Assembly: GCA_018350325.1 (NCBI GenBank)
Contig: JAEVLN010000006.1
Location: 1 to 64,000, forward strand
Source: Globodera rostochiensis
Lineage: Eukaryota > Nematoda > Chromadorea > Rhabditida > Heteroderidae
Reading direction: 5' to 3'
Length of the DNA stretch: 64,000 nt
The translations under genes and the position numbers were made by a program. Shown here piece by piece: positions 1 to 10,995 of this stretch (position 1 is its first letter; each line of letters opens with the position of its first letter). Below the pieces are notes generated by a model, which was given only the letters and a program-made list of their open reading frames with translations, was not told the origin of the DNA and did no database searches.

Positions 1-2786
1 CCCCCTCCACCTCCCCCTCCCCCTCCCCCCCTCCCCTCCCCCTCCCCCCCCCCCCCCTCCACCCTCCCCCTCCCCCCCCCCTCCCTCCACCCTCCCCGCC
101 TTCGAGACAATTTTTGCTTTTCCGGCTTAAACTATTCGACTAATCTCTTGAACTCATTAATTTAATTGATTTCAGAGACGGTCCTAAGCTCGATTATTCT
201 TTAATTATGCAATGCCAAAATAGCAGAATAACTGTGCTCCGGCATCAGTTTTTTGCATTTGATTGACATTTAACTATTGCTGACACCTACGGGTTTTGAG
301 CAAAAGCACCTGCTGCTTTTGTTGTCTGACTCCCCCTCGACATTTGACTCTTCAAACTTTTGATTTTGCTTATCCCCTGCCCTTTAAAACGGCTTTTCCG
401 GTCGGCTTAAATCAATCCTCCCCCCCCTCGACCCCCCCCCCCCCCCGCCCCTTTCAACCCCCCTCCCCCCCTCGACCGGCCCCTCCCCCCCCCCCCCCTT
501 CAACCACCACCCCCCCCCGCCCCTTTCAAACCCCCTCCCCCCTCGACCGTCCCCCGGTCCCCCCCCCCCTTCAACCACCACCCCCCGCCCCTTTCAACCC
601 CCCTCCCCCCCTCGACCGTCCCCCTCCCCCCCCCCCCTTCAACCACTCCCCCCGCCCCTTTCAACCCCCCTCCCCCCTCGACCGTCCCCCGGTCCCCCCC
701 CCTTCAACCACTCCCCCCGCCCTCTTCAACCCCACCCCCTCGACCTCCCCCCCGCCCCCTTCAACCCCCCCCCCCCTTCAACCACTCCCCCTCCTCGACC
801 CTTTTGACCGTCTTCTGAACGCGTCACTCTTGCTGCCAGGGCTTTTTTCCTGTGTTTTGCCCTCTCCAACTGTTTATCACTCGACGCTTTTGCCGTTGTT
901 GTTGTTGTGGGGGGGGGGATGTTGGGGTTTTCCCATCATTCATTCTCTCCTCTTCACTCACTTTTATCCTTCACCGCCTCTTAAACTTAACGAGCCCATA
1001 AATTGCCGCAAGCGAAAATAAATTAGGGCAATAATTGTGAGTGGCATCCATAATTAATTGATCCTTCTGCGGGAGTTTGATACTTTTGTCGTTAAATCCA
1101 AATATAGTAAAGAGAGCAAAGGGCGGAGTTGAAAGCGTCCAAAAAGGAAACACTTCTCTTGAGGGGGGGGGGGGGGGGGGGGAAATTGGCAATTTCCAAC
1201 AAATGGCACAAAGACCAAAAAGTTATTGTGCCATCTGCGGAGGAGGGAAATGATTGGCGGCCAAAAGGCCATTCATTGGAGGCAAATCCTTTCCCTGTTT
1301 ATTTATATATGAAATCCATTAGAGAGTTTATTGTGCGCCCGAATGAGCACCGGAGGGCACAAATTCATTCTCGCCTCTCGGCTCGCCACATTGCCCAACT
1401 CAAGATAGATCCTTCATCACCAGAGGGGCTAACTCCAACTCCGTCATCCCCCCCCCCTCCCAAACCCTCACCCCCACCCCCCATTCATTCATTCTCTCAT
1501 CCACGCCATTTTTGGTTGTGCCAACCCCAAATCCCTTCCCCAGCTTCTTTGTAATGCTTTCTTTGTCTTTTTGGCATTTGCAGTCAATCCAATTAGCCCG
1601 AGACCAAAAGCTTGGCGACGTCGTCAGATGAGGGAGAGGGGGGAGAGGTGGGAGAGGGGGGGAGGGAGGGGGGGGGGAGGGGGAGGGGTTTTGTTGTGCG
1701 GTGATAGGCGTGAACGAATGAATGTCCTTTTTGGGAGGGATAATATGCCCCCCCCCCGCCAATTCCTTCGTCTTCCCCATTAATTTCATTTACGACCAAT
1801 GCACGTTGTTTTCATGCCTGGCAGCGATAGCCGGAGTTCCGACATTTTTGGGCCCGGAATTCCGAAATTTTAAGGAAGAAATCGGAACTTTTCGAAAGGA
1901 CGGAAGGCGCCTTTATTCTTTCTTTGTCTTTGCAATTCTTTTCGTTTGGTCCTCTGAGATTATTTTTCCTGTCCGGATTCTTCATTTTGGCTGTTTTATT
2001 TTCCATCTGATTGCGTGCCTTCAATCTCCGGCTGCGGCCAAGCCCTTGCGGGGATATTCAGCAACTCAATTGGACGCACAATTCAGCCTGAGGGCATTAA
2101 AAATTAATTGGCCTGCTCATCTGCCCGGGCCAAGTGCTCTTAGGGGGGGGGGGCCAAAATGAGTCGAGGGAATTGTTGCCGCGGGAACAAAATGAGGAAA
2201 ACAATCGCTGAAAGCTTTGGGGGGGGGGGAAGTGTGGCCCAGCCCATCTTCAATTTTTATTTGGGCATTGTTTCGCCAAAGGGGCCGTCCGACCTCCCAA
2301 TTAGGCCCATCGGCGCCTTTGCTCGTGTTGGCATTGTGCTGATGCCATCGTCCCCATTCCCCGTTTCTCCCAATTTGTCCTTTCTTCTCCCAATCCCTTC
2401 CATTCTTTCCCCCCTCCCCCCTCCCCCCAATTCGCGCTCAATTCATTAGTTTCCTTCGGCAAAATCAATCCATCGACCGAATTCAGCATAATTTGGGTTA
2501 AAATTAAAATGTCCAGCACTCTTAATCGTGAAAATGCGACTTGTCAATGGCTGAAGGCGACAACGTCATATTATGACAGCGCGGAGGACGAACTCTCTCA
2601 GGGGTAATTACCTAATTAATGGTGCAAACATTTAATTTGAATAGAAAACAAAAAGACAAAACTCCGGCGCTTGTCGGGTCGAATTGCCCAAGGGATTAAA
2701 ATTAAATTTGCAAATTCACTTTTTGAGCCGTTCAGTCTCTGAAGAAATTCAAAAAGACTGAGCTAATAGTTGTGCATTTCCATCAG
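1..2786. repeat. C-rich low-complexity spacer
   Basis: Bases 1-105 and about 415-800 are imperfect tandem C-rich DNA. The second block repeats a roughly 35-45 bp unit built around CCCCTTTCAACCCC and CCCTCGACCG. Further pure G or C runs lie at about 1162-1182, 1650-1690, 1750, 2144-2152 and 2220-2229. The long proline-rich reading frames across the block follow from base composition and show no domain. From 1000 to 2786 the DNA is ordinary AT-rich spacer with no reading frame I would call a gene. The missing first exon(s) of the downstream receptor may lie here, but none could be identified. Confidence 0.7.
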
Positions 2787-5700
2787 TTTCTGTCCACCCG
2801 ACTTCGACAAGTCCCTCTGTTGGTTCAACGTGTCGTTGGGCTCCACGGGCGAAAGGGCGTGCCCTTTCGCCTTTTGTCCCTCAGTGCCCGGCTGTGAGAC
2901 GGTGGCCGATGTGTACAAAGCGAGCAGACAATGCCACGAAAACGGCAGTTGGGCCGAGTCGGTGTACTCGGAGTGCATCAACTTGCTGAGGAACAGCCAC
3001 CACCAGCACTGCGTGGTCGGCTACTGCAGGACGGTCAGTGGGGGCCAGGGCTCGGCGAAACTTCGGCTTCGAGTTTCGCGAAATTTCGTGTATTTTGGGG
3101 TTTCGAGTTCGGGTAGTGCGCCGAGCTTCGATCAGCCCTGGTGGGGGCGGGGGAAGCCTAAAATGAATGGTCTTTACATAATTACTATTTAATGGGAAAT
3201 TAAATTTTAAATTGCCTCAGTGCCCCGACCCTCTCCGGGAGACCGTGATCAGCGTTTCCCTTTCCCTGTCCATCGTCTCCGTGGTCGTCCTCCTTTCCGC
3301 CCTCCTCCTCTTCTCCGCCTTCGATTCCGTCCAATGCCGTCGTCTCTCAATCCATAAAGTGGTCTCGAGTCGAGTCGAGACTCTCGACTCAATTCTTTCA
3401 TTCACTTCGTTTCTTCTCTTGCAGAATTTGGCCGCTGCCTTTCTTTTCCGCTTCTCCGTCCTGGCGGTTTGGACGCTTGTCAACTTCAACAATCTCTTCC
3501 GCGACTGCTCCAATTTCGTACCCTTTCCGCTGAGGAATTTGGTGCTCCCCAACTCAGGCTCGGCCCGTTCAGACATCTTTCTGTTTAGGAATGGCTTTGC
3601 AAGAGTATTCTCTGGATGGTCATCTACTTCCAGGTGGCGTCCGTAATGTGGATGCTCATCGAGGGTGTCTATTTGTACTCGAGGTGCTTTGCTGCTCTCT
3701 TTGACCTTCGCTTTCCATTTCCCCCTTCCATTTGTTGTTAGATTCACCATTTTTGCGATGCGCCGAAGTGAGGCGCCTTATGCTTTTTATCTGCTCACCG
3801 GATGGGGTCCATCGTTTCGATCGATCGGTCGATTAGTCTTAACCCGCCCATTTAATGTGCAGGGGTTCCCTTCGTCGTTGTGATGGCCTGGACGATCGTC
3901 CACGAACATCAGTCCGGCCTTCGGAACGGCTCCTTCTGCTGGCTTCCCTACGCCCAGGGCGCCCACTTGTGGATTTTAGCCGGCACAATGGGCGTTGCTC
4001 TGGTCCTGAACGTGCTCCTCCTCCTCCTCATCGTCGTCATTCTTGTCCAAAAACTGCGCTCAGAGAGCGCCGCGGAGTCCAAGAAGCTATGGTCAGTTTT
4101 CAGTGCCATTGAACTAGAGACAATACTCGCGTGCGGGTATAGGATAACGCGGGTCGGGTACCCGGACGCGTGCGTGTATAGGATAACGCGGGTCGGGTAC
4201 CCGGACGCGTGCGTGTATAGGATAACGCGGGTCGGGTACCCGGACGCGTGCGGGTATAGGATAACGCGGGTCGGGTACCCGGACGCGTGCGTGTATAGGA
4301 TAACGCGGGTCGGGTACCCGGACGCGTGCGTGTATAGGCGCGGGTCGGGTACCCGGACGCGTGCGGGTATAGGATAACGCGGGTCGGGTACCCGGACGCG
4401 TGCGTGTATAGGATAACGCGGGTCGGGTACCCGGACGCGTGCGTGTATAGGATAACGCGGGTCGGGTACCCGGACGCGTGCGTGTATAGGACAACGCGGG
4501 TCGGGTACCCGGACGCGTGCGTGTATAGGACAACGCGGGTCGGGTACCCGGACGCGTGCGTGTATAGGATAACGCGGGTCGGGTACCCGGACGCGTGCGT
4601 GTATAGGATAACGCGGGTCGGGTACCCGGACGCGTGCGGGTATAGGATAACGCGGGTCGGGTACCCGGACGCGTGCGTGTATAGGATAACGCGGGTCGGG
4701 TACCCGGACTCGTGCGTGTATAGGACAACGCGGGTCGGGTACCCGGACGCGTGCGGGTATAGGATAACGCGGGTCGGGTACCCGGACGCGTGCGGGTATA
4801 GGATAACGCGGGTCGGGTACCCGGACGCGTGCGTGTATAGGATAACGCGGGTCGGGTACCCGGACGCGTGCGGGTATAGGATAACGCGGGTCGGGTACCC
4901 GGACGCGTGCGTGTATAGGATAACGCGGGTCGGGTACCCGGACGCGTGCGTGTATAGGATAACGCGGGTCGGGTACCCGGACGCGTGCGTGTATAGGATA
5001 ACGCGGGTCGGGTACCCGGACGCGTGCGTGTATAGGATAACGCGGGTCGGGTACCCGGACGCGTGCGTGTATAGGATAACGCGGTCGGGTACCCGGACGC
5101 GTGCGTGTATAGGATAACGCGGTCGGGTACCCGGACGCGTGCGTGTATAGGATAACGCGGGTCGGGTACCCGGACGCGTGCGTGTATAGGATAACGCGGG
5201 TCGGGTACCCGGACGCGTGCGTGTATAGGATAACGCGGGTCGGGTACCCGGACGCGTGCGTGTATAGGATAACGCGGGTCGGGTACCCGGACGCGTGCGT
5301 GTATAGGATAACGCGGTCGGGTACCCGGACGCGTGCGTGTATAGGATAACGCGGGTCGGGTACCCGGACGCGTGCGTGTATAGGATAACGCGGGTCGGGT
5401 ACCCGGACGCGTGCGTGTATAGGATAACGCGGGTCGGGTACCCGGACGCGTGCGGGTATAGGATAACGCGGGTCGGGTACCCGGACGCGTGCGGGTATAG
5501 GATAACGCGGGTCGGGTACCCGGACGCGTGCGGGTATAGGATAACGCGGGTCGGGTACCCGGACGCGTGCGGGTATAGGATAACGCGGGTCGGGTACCCG
5601 GACGCGTGCGTGTATAGGATAACGCGGGTCGGGTACCCGGACGCGTGCGTGTATAGGATAACGCGGGTCGGGTACCCGGACGCGTGCGGGTATAGGATAA

Positions 5701-6822
5701 CGCGGGTCGGGTACCCGGACGCGTGCGTGTATAGGATAACGCGGGTCGGGTACCCGGACGCGTGCGTGTATAGGATAACGCGGGTCGGGTACCCGGACGC
5801 GTGCGTATAGGATAACGCGGGTCGGGTACCCGGACGCGTGCGGGTATAGGATAACGCGGGTCGGGTACCCGGACGCGTGCGTGTATAGGATAACGCGGGT
5901 CGGGTACCCGGACGCGTGCGGGTATAGGATAACGCGGGTCGGGTACCCGGACGCGTGCGTGTATATAGGATAACGCGGTCGGGTACCCGGACGCGTGCGT
6001 GTATAGGATAACGCGGGTCGGGTACCCGGACGCGTGCGGGTATAGGATAACTAAATTAACGACCCTTTTTTGTGAAGGCGAACTGTGAAGGCGACGATTC
6101 TGCTCGTCCCCCTTTTGGGCGTGTCGAATGTGAGTGTTTTTGCCATTTCTTCACGAATTTCGGCTTGTTAAGATCCCGTTGTTTTATGAACCAAGCAAGC
6201 CAAGTGCCTTCTACATGTTGGTGTCGGCCATCCTCCAACACTCCCAGGTCCCCTCCCCCCCCCCCCCCCCACAAATGCCCTCACCTCCCAATCAGCAGGG
6301 CATCTTCATTGCCGTCCTTTACTGCTTCCTCAACGGAGAGATACAAAATGCGATGCGTCGTCAAATGTCCAAAGTGCCGTTGCTCCATTCCTTTGGGTCT
6401 GTGCCTTTTCCATTCCATTTGAATGCCATCGTTTGTCTCTTCACAGATTTTCTTCTCGCCAACGATTGTTATTCGAGACAGAACGAACTTATGTGCCGGC
6501 ACACACCACGACGGAGACGGAGAAGAGCGGCGGGCATTTGCAGATGAGGGACATGAACAAAGGGAGGAGGGGGTCAGAGGGGGGGGGGGGGGCTTCCAAA
6601 GAGAAGTTAAAAAGAAACAACAGAAAAAGTGGACGTTCGACATGCAAAGCCACGCAAAGCTCTTCATTGAACGCCGACCTGAGCAAGGAAGGGGCTAATG
6701 GCCAAATTAGGCCAGACGACCCATCTTCGGGCCAAAGGACGATGCCGGTGATGTCCAGCTCTTTGGGACCACTCGAGGGGCCATTTGAGGACGAGGAAAT
6801 AGAACAAAGGCTAATCCAATGA
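2787..6822 (+). CDS. Class B (secretin-family) neuropeptide GPCR, possibly PDF-receptor-like
   Basis: Seven-transmembrane receptor for a peptide ligand, signalling through G proteins at the plasma membrane. Candidate exons, all in agreeing phase: 2787-3033, 3221-3358, 3425-3517 (or to 3541), 3589-3683, 3742-3806, 3863-4091, 6078-6129, 6173-6247, 6299-6396, 6447-6822. The first encodes a hormone-receptor ectodomain (FDKSLCW, then CPFAFCPSVPGC and RQCHENGSWAES). TM1 is followed by IHK and NLAAAFLF. The TM3 exon reads EWLCKSILWMV then WMLIEGVYLYSR, the TM4 exon ends LLTGWGVPFVVV, and the third loop carries VKATILLVPLLGVSN; all are class B hallmarks. TM7 is GIFIAVLYCFLNGEIQNAM. The C-terminal tail is Ser/Thr/Glu-rich with a Gly run from a G tract. 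The signal-peptide exon was not found. The junction at 6396/6447 is the least certain. Assignment to the PDF receptor is inference; another seb-type receptor is possible. Confidence 0.85.
4127..6050. repeat. 39-bp minisatellite, about 49 copies, in a GPCR intron
   Basis: The unit reads roughly ATAGGATAACGCGGGTCGGG then TACCCGGACGCGTGCGTGT. It lies wholly within the intron between exons ending 4091 and starting 6078. Variants include G/T before GTATA, ACAACG for ATAACG, 38-bp units lacking one G (5084, 5121, 5312, 5967), one shortened unit near 4337 and small indels at 5804 and 5961. Because 39 is a multiple of three, both strands stay open over long stretches (repeating Y-R-I-T-R-V-G-Y-P-D-A-C-V on plus). 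This is composition-driven, not evidence of coding. Each unit contains the palindrome CGGGTACCCG. Confidence 0.97.
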
Positions 6823-7245
6823 AAGGGAAAGGACAATTGTGATGGGTAAACAAATATATATTATGAACATACAAATACAAAACATTATGTACAATTCTAT
6901 TTGCCAGTGAATAATCATAACAATGGTCGAGCATTGCATATTATCGGTCGGATTTTCTCACAATAATTCAGTCGTTATATTCACCCGTTGCTCTTGAACC
7001 CTTCCAATGGATTCTGTCCAGCAGTTGAACAGCTCGGGAGTGGCCAACTCGACACTGTCGGGACACGTCGATGGAGTGCGAACTGTGCGGATAAGAAACA
7101 AAATCAGCACAAAAACTTAAACAGCAAAGCATACGTTCGCTTTGGTCATAACTGTCCATCTCACACCTCTGGTTATGACTATTAAACTGATGGCATTCCC
7201 TAGTTTTGCCATTTTCTGGGCTAAAAAACGGCTCGGAATCTCCAT
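6823..7245. other. Convergent spacer between GPCR and homeobox gene
   Basis: The two genes converge here, and the AT-rich stretch at 6840-6910 probably holds 3' ends. On the minus strand a reading frame continues to 6968, and a splice acceptor-like CGCACAG near 7085 could start an alternative last exon of the homeobox gene. No other gene is supported. Confidence 0.4.
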
Positions 7246-8007
7246 TCAGTTCGTAAAATGCACTAAAATAGAAACAATGCGCAATGAATGCGATGGGGGG
7301 GGGGACTTCGCATGGAATCGACTTTCTGCTGGCCATTGCTTTGGGGTCGGACAACGCCAACCGCCGGCAGCGTAATTTGAACGACGCCATTTTGATCGTC
7401 TGTTCTGGAACCAAACCTTCAAAAGTCGAATTTAATAATTGTGCAAAAAAAAGTCAACAGACCGTCACTCGATCGGAAGCAATGCCAAGTCTAAAGGCAA
7501 TTTCTGAAACAAGCGATTCTATCCGAATTCTTTCTTTTCGAACAAACCTCGCTTCATCTGATGGTCCGGGTAATGCGTGTGCGAAAAGGTCATCTCGAGC
7601 AAAGCGCATTGCGCTTCGCTGAAATTGGTGCGGGAACGGCGCCGGGAGGGCAAACGGCGAATTTGGGGGTGATTTTCTTCTTCTTGGGAGTTAAACAAAT
7701 CGCCGGACGGCAAATCGGGACGACGGCGTTTGGACACAACATAATTAACATTCATTTTGGGATTGAAAGGTTGAGTGACTTTGGGATGAGTGCGAAAGAA
7801 GACTTTTGCAGTTACGGTGTTTGGTGTTTGGGGGAGGGCAATTGGAGTGGGAATAGGGCTGATGCTGAGGGGGGGGGCACATCTGCAAAGGATTTTGGGT
7901 CGAGTGCCCTCCCCCCCTTGGGGGATGATGGGCCAATTCATTGGCCCAAGGAAGTTGGTGGACACCCGACACACCAATTGAATTTCAATAACAACCAAAC
8001 CATCCAT
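7246..8007 (-). CDS. Paired-type homeodomain transcription factor
   Basis: Predicted nuclear DNA-binding transcription factor. The homeobox is split over three exons (8007-7548, 7503-7463, 7416-7246) and is visible only after joining them. Exon 1 ends with RRSRTNFSEAQ, LLEMTFSHTHYPD and HQMKR. The 41-base exon 2 gives EIAFRLGIASDRVT. Exon 3 opens with recognition helix VWFQNRRSKWRR. All borders are GT-AG and phases agree (223 codons plus stop). W48, F49, Q50, N51 and R53 are present; Q50 and the THYPD motif suggest a paired-like class lacking a visible paired domain. The homeodomain occupies about residues 124-183, preceded by a Pro-rich and basic N-terminal region. The start at 8007 is the first in-frame ATG and could be replaced by an upstream exon. 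The orthologue is not identified. The short C-terminus may be alternatively spliced. Confidence 0.85.
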
Positions 8008-8400
8008 ATGTTACCGCCACATAATGTGAAAATAGCACAAAGAGTCAATGGCATTACAAAAATAAAAGAGAATATTCAGGAAAACCAGCGATGGGACAGT
8101 ATTTAACTGACATGAAGCTGCGTAATAGGACCAAACTTCAAATTAGTGCACCCCGGGAGCGATTTATAACAAACCATTTATCCAAATCAGGGACGGGCGA
8201 AGCCGAAGCTCCTCAAAGTTTAAAAAATGGCAAATATTTGTTAAAAATTGTTACTTTTTTTGCTTCAGCAGCCGTCAGCAACGGTGGTTTTTTTTTGCTC
8301 AAATTTTCCCAATACACCCTTAAGGTAAAAGGAGATAACCCGGAAACTTTAATTGAACCAAAAGCAATCAAAAAACAAGACAGCATTTTTAAATTTTGCA
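8008..8400. other. Spacer upstream of homeobox gene
   Basis: AT-rich DNA with no supportable gene. It may contain the promoter of the minus-strand homeobox gene. It ends at a hAT-like MITE. Confidence 0.4.
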
Positions 8401-8524
8401 TAGAGTTGGTCGGGACCGGTCGAGAACAGTTCCGATTTTTCCCGATCCCGGTTCAAAATGCTGGTCCCGATCCCGGCTTTCACGGTCCCGGTTTTCCCAA
8501 GAATCGCGGTCCCGGCCAACTCTA
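8401..8524. mobile_element. Short hAT-like MITE with 8-bp target duplication
   Basis: The left end TAGAGTTGGTCGGGACCG mirrors the right end CGGTCCCGGCCAACTCTA. The flanks are ATTTTGCA (8393-8400) and GTTTTGCA (8525-8532), an 8-bp target-site duplication with one mismatch. A TAGNG-type terminus and an 8-bp duplication are features of hAT elements. The 124-bp interior is made of repeated GGTCCCG/CGGGACC and has no coding capacity. Confidence 0.8.
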
Positions 8525-8582
8525 GTTTTGCATTTAAAAATACTGGTACTGAAATGGAACTGAAGCGCCCAACTGAAGGCTA

Positions 8583-9027
8583 CAGTACATTTCGACACTG
8601 GACGTTTAGACACTGAGTTTTAAAAGTCGACAAAATGGTACTTTATAGGGTTCTCAGGGGGCCGTAGAATCCGAGGCTGAGCTCCATTTTGACCCGATTT
8701 AGAACCCTTAACCCGAATTCGAACAATTTTTCGAAAATTCAAAAATTTTCAAAAAATCAATTTCGCCTCAAAATCTTCAAAAAGCAATAAATTACACCAA
8801 AAAGGCAGTAGAGTACGAATTCATGCTTTTTGAAGATTTTGAGGCGAAATTGATTTTTTGAAAATTTTTGAATTTTCGAAAAATTGTTCGAATTCGGGTT
8901 TAAGGTTCTAAATCGGGTCAAAATGGAGCTCAGCCTCGGATTCTACGGCCCCCTGAGAACCCTATAAAGTACCATTTTGTCGACTTTTAAAACTCAGTGT
9001 CTAAACGTCCAGTGTCGAAATGTACTG
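8583..9027. repeat. Foldback: 204-bp inverted arms around a 37-bp loop
   Basis: Arms 8583-8786 and 8824-9027 are equal in length and near-perfect reverse complements; the visible mismatch is around CCCTTAACCC versus GGGTTTAAGG. The arm carries sequence also found singly at about 21450-21570, 28520-28660 and 29170-29310. RNA from this stretch would form a roughly 200-bp duplex. No reading frame is supported. Confidence 0.92.
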
Positions 9028-9600
9028 CAACGCAACTGAAGCACCCGACGCTGAAGTGTCCGGCACTGAAGTGTCCAGCACTGAAGTGTCCGCACTGAAG
9101 TGTCGAGATGGTGATCGGCCGGGAGCGGCCCGTCTGAGTTTGGCCAACTGAGTCTGGGCGACTGAGTCTGGTTAGAAGGGAAAAAGTTTGGTTTTTGTGG
9201 GTTATGTGTCAACAAAAAAAAATTGTTTTTTTTCAAACTCGGCAAATGTTTCTATTTTAATCGTTTAAATGTCGCTGAATTCTATGTTTTTGCAAAACAT
9301 GGTTGAATTTATGCCACCAAACTGGTATTTTTTACGGCGGCGATCATTTCAGCGCACTTCAGTGCCGCACACTTCAGTGCATTCTTTGGTTGAGTTTAAA
9401 AAAAGTTATAGCCTTTTTAAGTGCTGGCACTGAAGTGTCCGGCACTGGTAGTGTCGGCACTGAAGTGGTCCGGCACTGAAGTGTGGGCACTGAAGTGATG
9501 CGTACCGTATTTTTTAACCCCAACAAATCTATAAAGTTCGTTAGGCCTAGGTCTAAGCCTAACGAACTCCAAGCCAGGGTGGCTTAGCTCAGTTGGCCAC
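9028..9600. repeat. CACTGAAGTG satellite-like cluster
   Basis: Multiple copies of a 15-bp motif close to GGCACTGAAGTGTCC occur at 9040-9105 and again at 9350-9500 in both orientations. The motif contains the palindrome CACTTCAGTG in several copies. Around 9537-9570 there is a near palindrome starting GTTCGTTAGGCCTAGG. The stretch 9580-9640 carries the GACTCAGTCGGCCA and GACCCCTACC motifs shared with the elements at 13.3 kb and 32.8-33.3 kb. No gene is seen. Confidence 0.7.
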
Positions 9601-9867
9601 CAGACTCAGTCGGCCAGCTCAGTCGACCCCTACCGGGATCGGCCAGAGGGAAAAAAATACTACAAAAAAGATGAGAGAGAACGCCAAAGGAAGAACATGT
9701 TAGAGATAAAAAGGAAAAGCGAGATAGTACAGGGGTTTTCTCTGCTGCTTACCGTCAGTTTTTTTCGCATTCGCATTGACTCGCTTCATTTGTAACTCAT
9801 TTCATTTATATGATCACATTTTTATTGGCTTCTCTTTTTTTCTCTACCCATAAACAAATTATGTTTC

Positions 9868-10995
9868 AATTGATATGTTTTTGATTTCTATTTGTCATCG
9901 GCAAAGTCTTAGTGAGTCTAATTGTTGGATGTATCCTTCAGGAAGGAATAAGGAAACTTGGGAATGCAAATCTCAATGCTCCTCACCCCTCGTCTTCAAA
10001 ACCATTTATTTCACACAATTCTTGTTCCACTTAGACTCATTAATCGCCACTAACAATCCCGCTCGTCCAAATTCTCTTCATTTTCTTTGCAAAATGGATT
10101 ATTCATACGGCAGTAGTGGAACCCGCGGTCGTGGCCGTGGCTATGGAGGTCGTGGTTTTAATTTGTCGGGCGTCGAGGACCAACAAAACGTTCAACAACA
10201 ACAAAGCCCACAGCACATCGATTTCAGGTTTTTTGGTCTTTTTTCGGGGCCTCTCGAGTCGGAGAATGGTATTCAAAAGAAAATGAATTTTCTCTATCTT
10301 TTTTTTGATAAAATGTGACGTCAAAGCGTGGCACGTTGTTTTTTTCTTTTGGTCATTATAAAATTTAATGTAAAGGAAATGTAATTTTAGCGTTAGCCGC
10401 GGACGGCGTAGTCGTTACTTGCAAAACCCTTCGGAAAACCATCCGTGCAGAGTCGAAATGACCACCGCCGGCGCCGTGTCAACTCCGCCCGCCCGTGAGA
10501 CGCCGAAGGAACTTTCCACTGGCACGCCTCGTCCGACTACTGCTGCCGTTACTTTCTCTGGCACCGATGGTGGCACTTTCAGTTTAAGTTAAGAAAAAAT
10601 CAAAACGTTTTTAGGGAAGAGTCAGTGCACTTCGTGTCAGCAACAGGAAGACGTCAACAACCAACTGATGGCCGCCCTTCTGAAGGACATCGGAAGTGCG
10701 CTCCTCAATTTTGCTGCAAAGTTGGAGCACCGCCAACCGCCGAAGTGAATGGACAAATCTCAAAAGACCACCGAATCAGTAAATGCTGTTCTGACTCGTA
10801 AGCGTATTCTGTGAAAGTGATGACCTCTTCGCTCTCTCACCTGTGTTTTGTTCGTATACCATTCGTACTCACTCACATGCATTCTATCAATTAACATGTT
10901 TTAATTTCGAAAAATATATAATGACATAAAAGGTTGTGACTCTGCTTGAATTTGTTGGTGGGCAGGGGGGTGCGGTTTATACGTGCAAAGCCAAC
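9868..10995. repeat. Long direct repeat, copy 1
   Basis: Matches 14080-15208 at a constant offset of 4214 across the coding part. Visible differences are few: AAGTCTTAG versus AAGTCTTTTAG near the left end, CTTTCC versus CTTCCC in exon 2, and GAAAAATAT versus GTAAATAT near the right end. The left border is ATTGATATG and the right border GCAAAGCCAAC. No inverted termini were found, so a segmental duplication is as likely as transposition. Confidence 0.95.
10094..10748 (+). CDS. Small RGG-rich protein, copy 1 (unrecognised)
   Basis: Three exons, 10094-10227, 10391-10587 and 10615-10748, join in phase to 154 residues plus stop. The last intron is only 27 bases (GTTAAG to TTTTAG), which is unusually short; without it exon 2 would stop four bases later at FSLS. 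The N-terminus has GTRGRGRGYGGRGF, an RGG/GAR motif of RNA-binding proteins. A Gln run follows. Exon 2 begins with a basic patch (SRGRRSRYLQN). The C-terminal exon has CTSCQQQEDVNNQLMAALLK, a CxxC followed by a probable amphipathic helix. No known domain is recognised. A role in RNA binding is inference from the RGG motif only. A near-identical copy lies 4.2 kb downstream. Confidence 0.6.

Noticed and set aside
296..1021. Proline-rich reading frame as a gene
   Set aside because: It spans a C-tract repeat; its length follows from composition and it has no domain, splice partner or balanced amino-acid content.
4114..5810. Repeat proteins YRITRVGYPDACV (plus) and SYTRTRPGTRPAL (minus)
   Set aside because: They are the two translations of an intronic 39-bp minisatellite; both strands stay open only because 39 is divisible by three.
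4127..6050. CRISPR array
   Set aside because: Units are contiguous with no unique spacers, and the context is a nematode intron.
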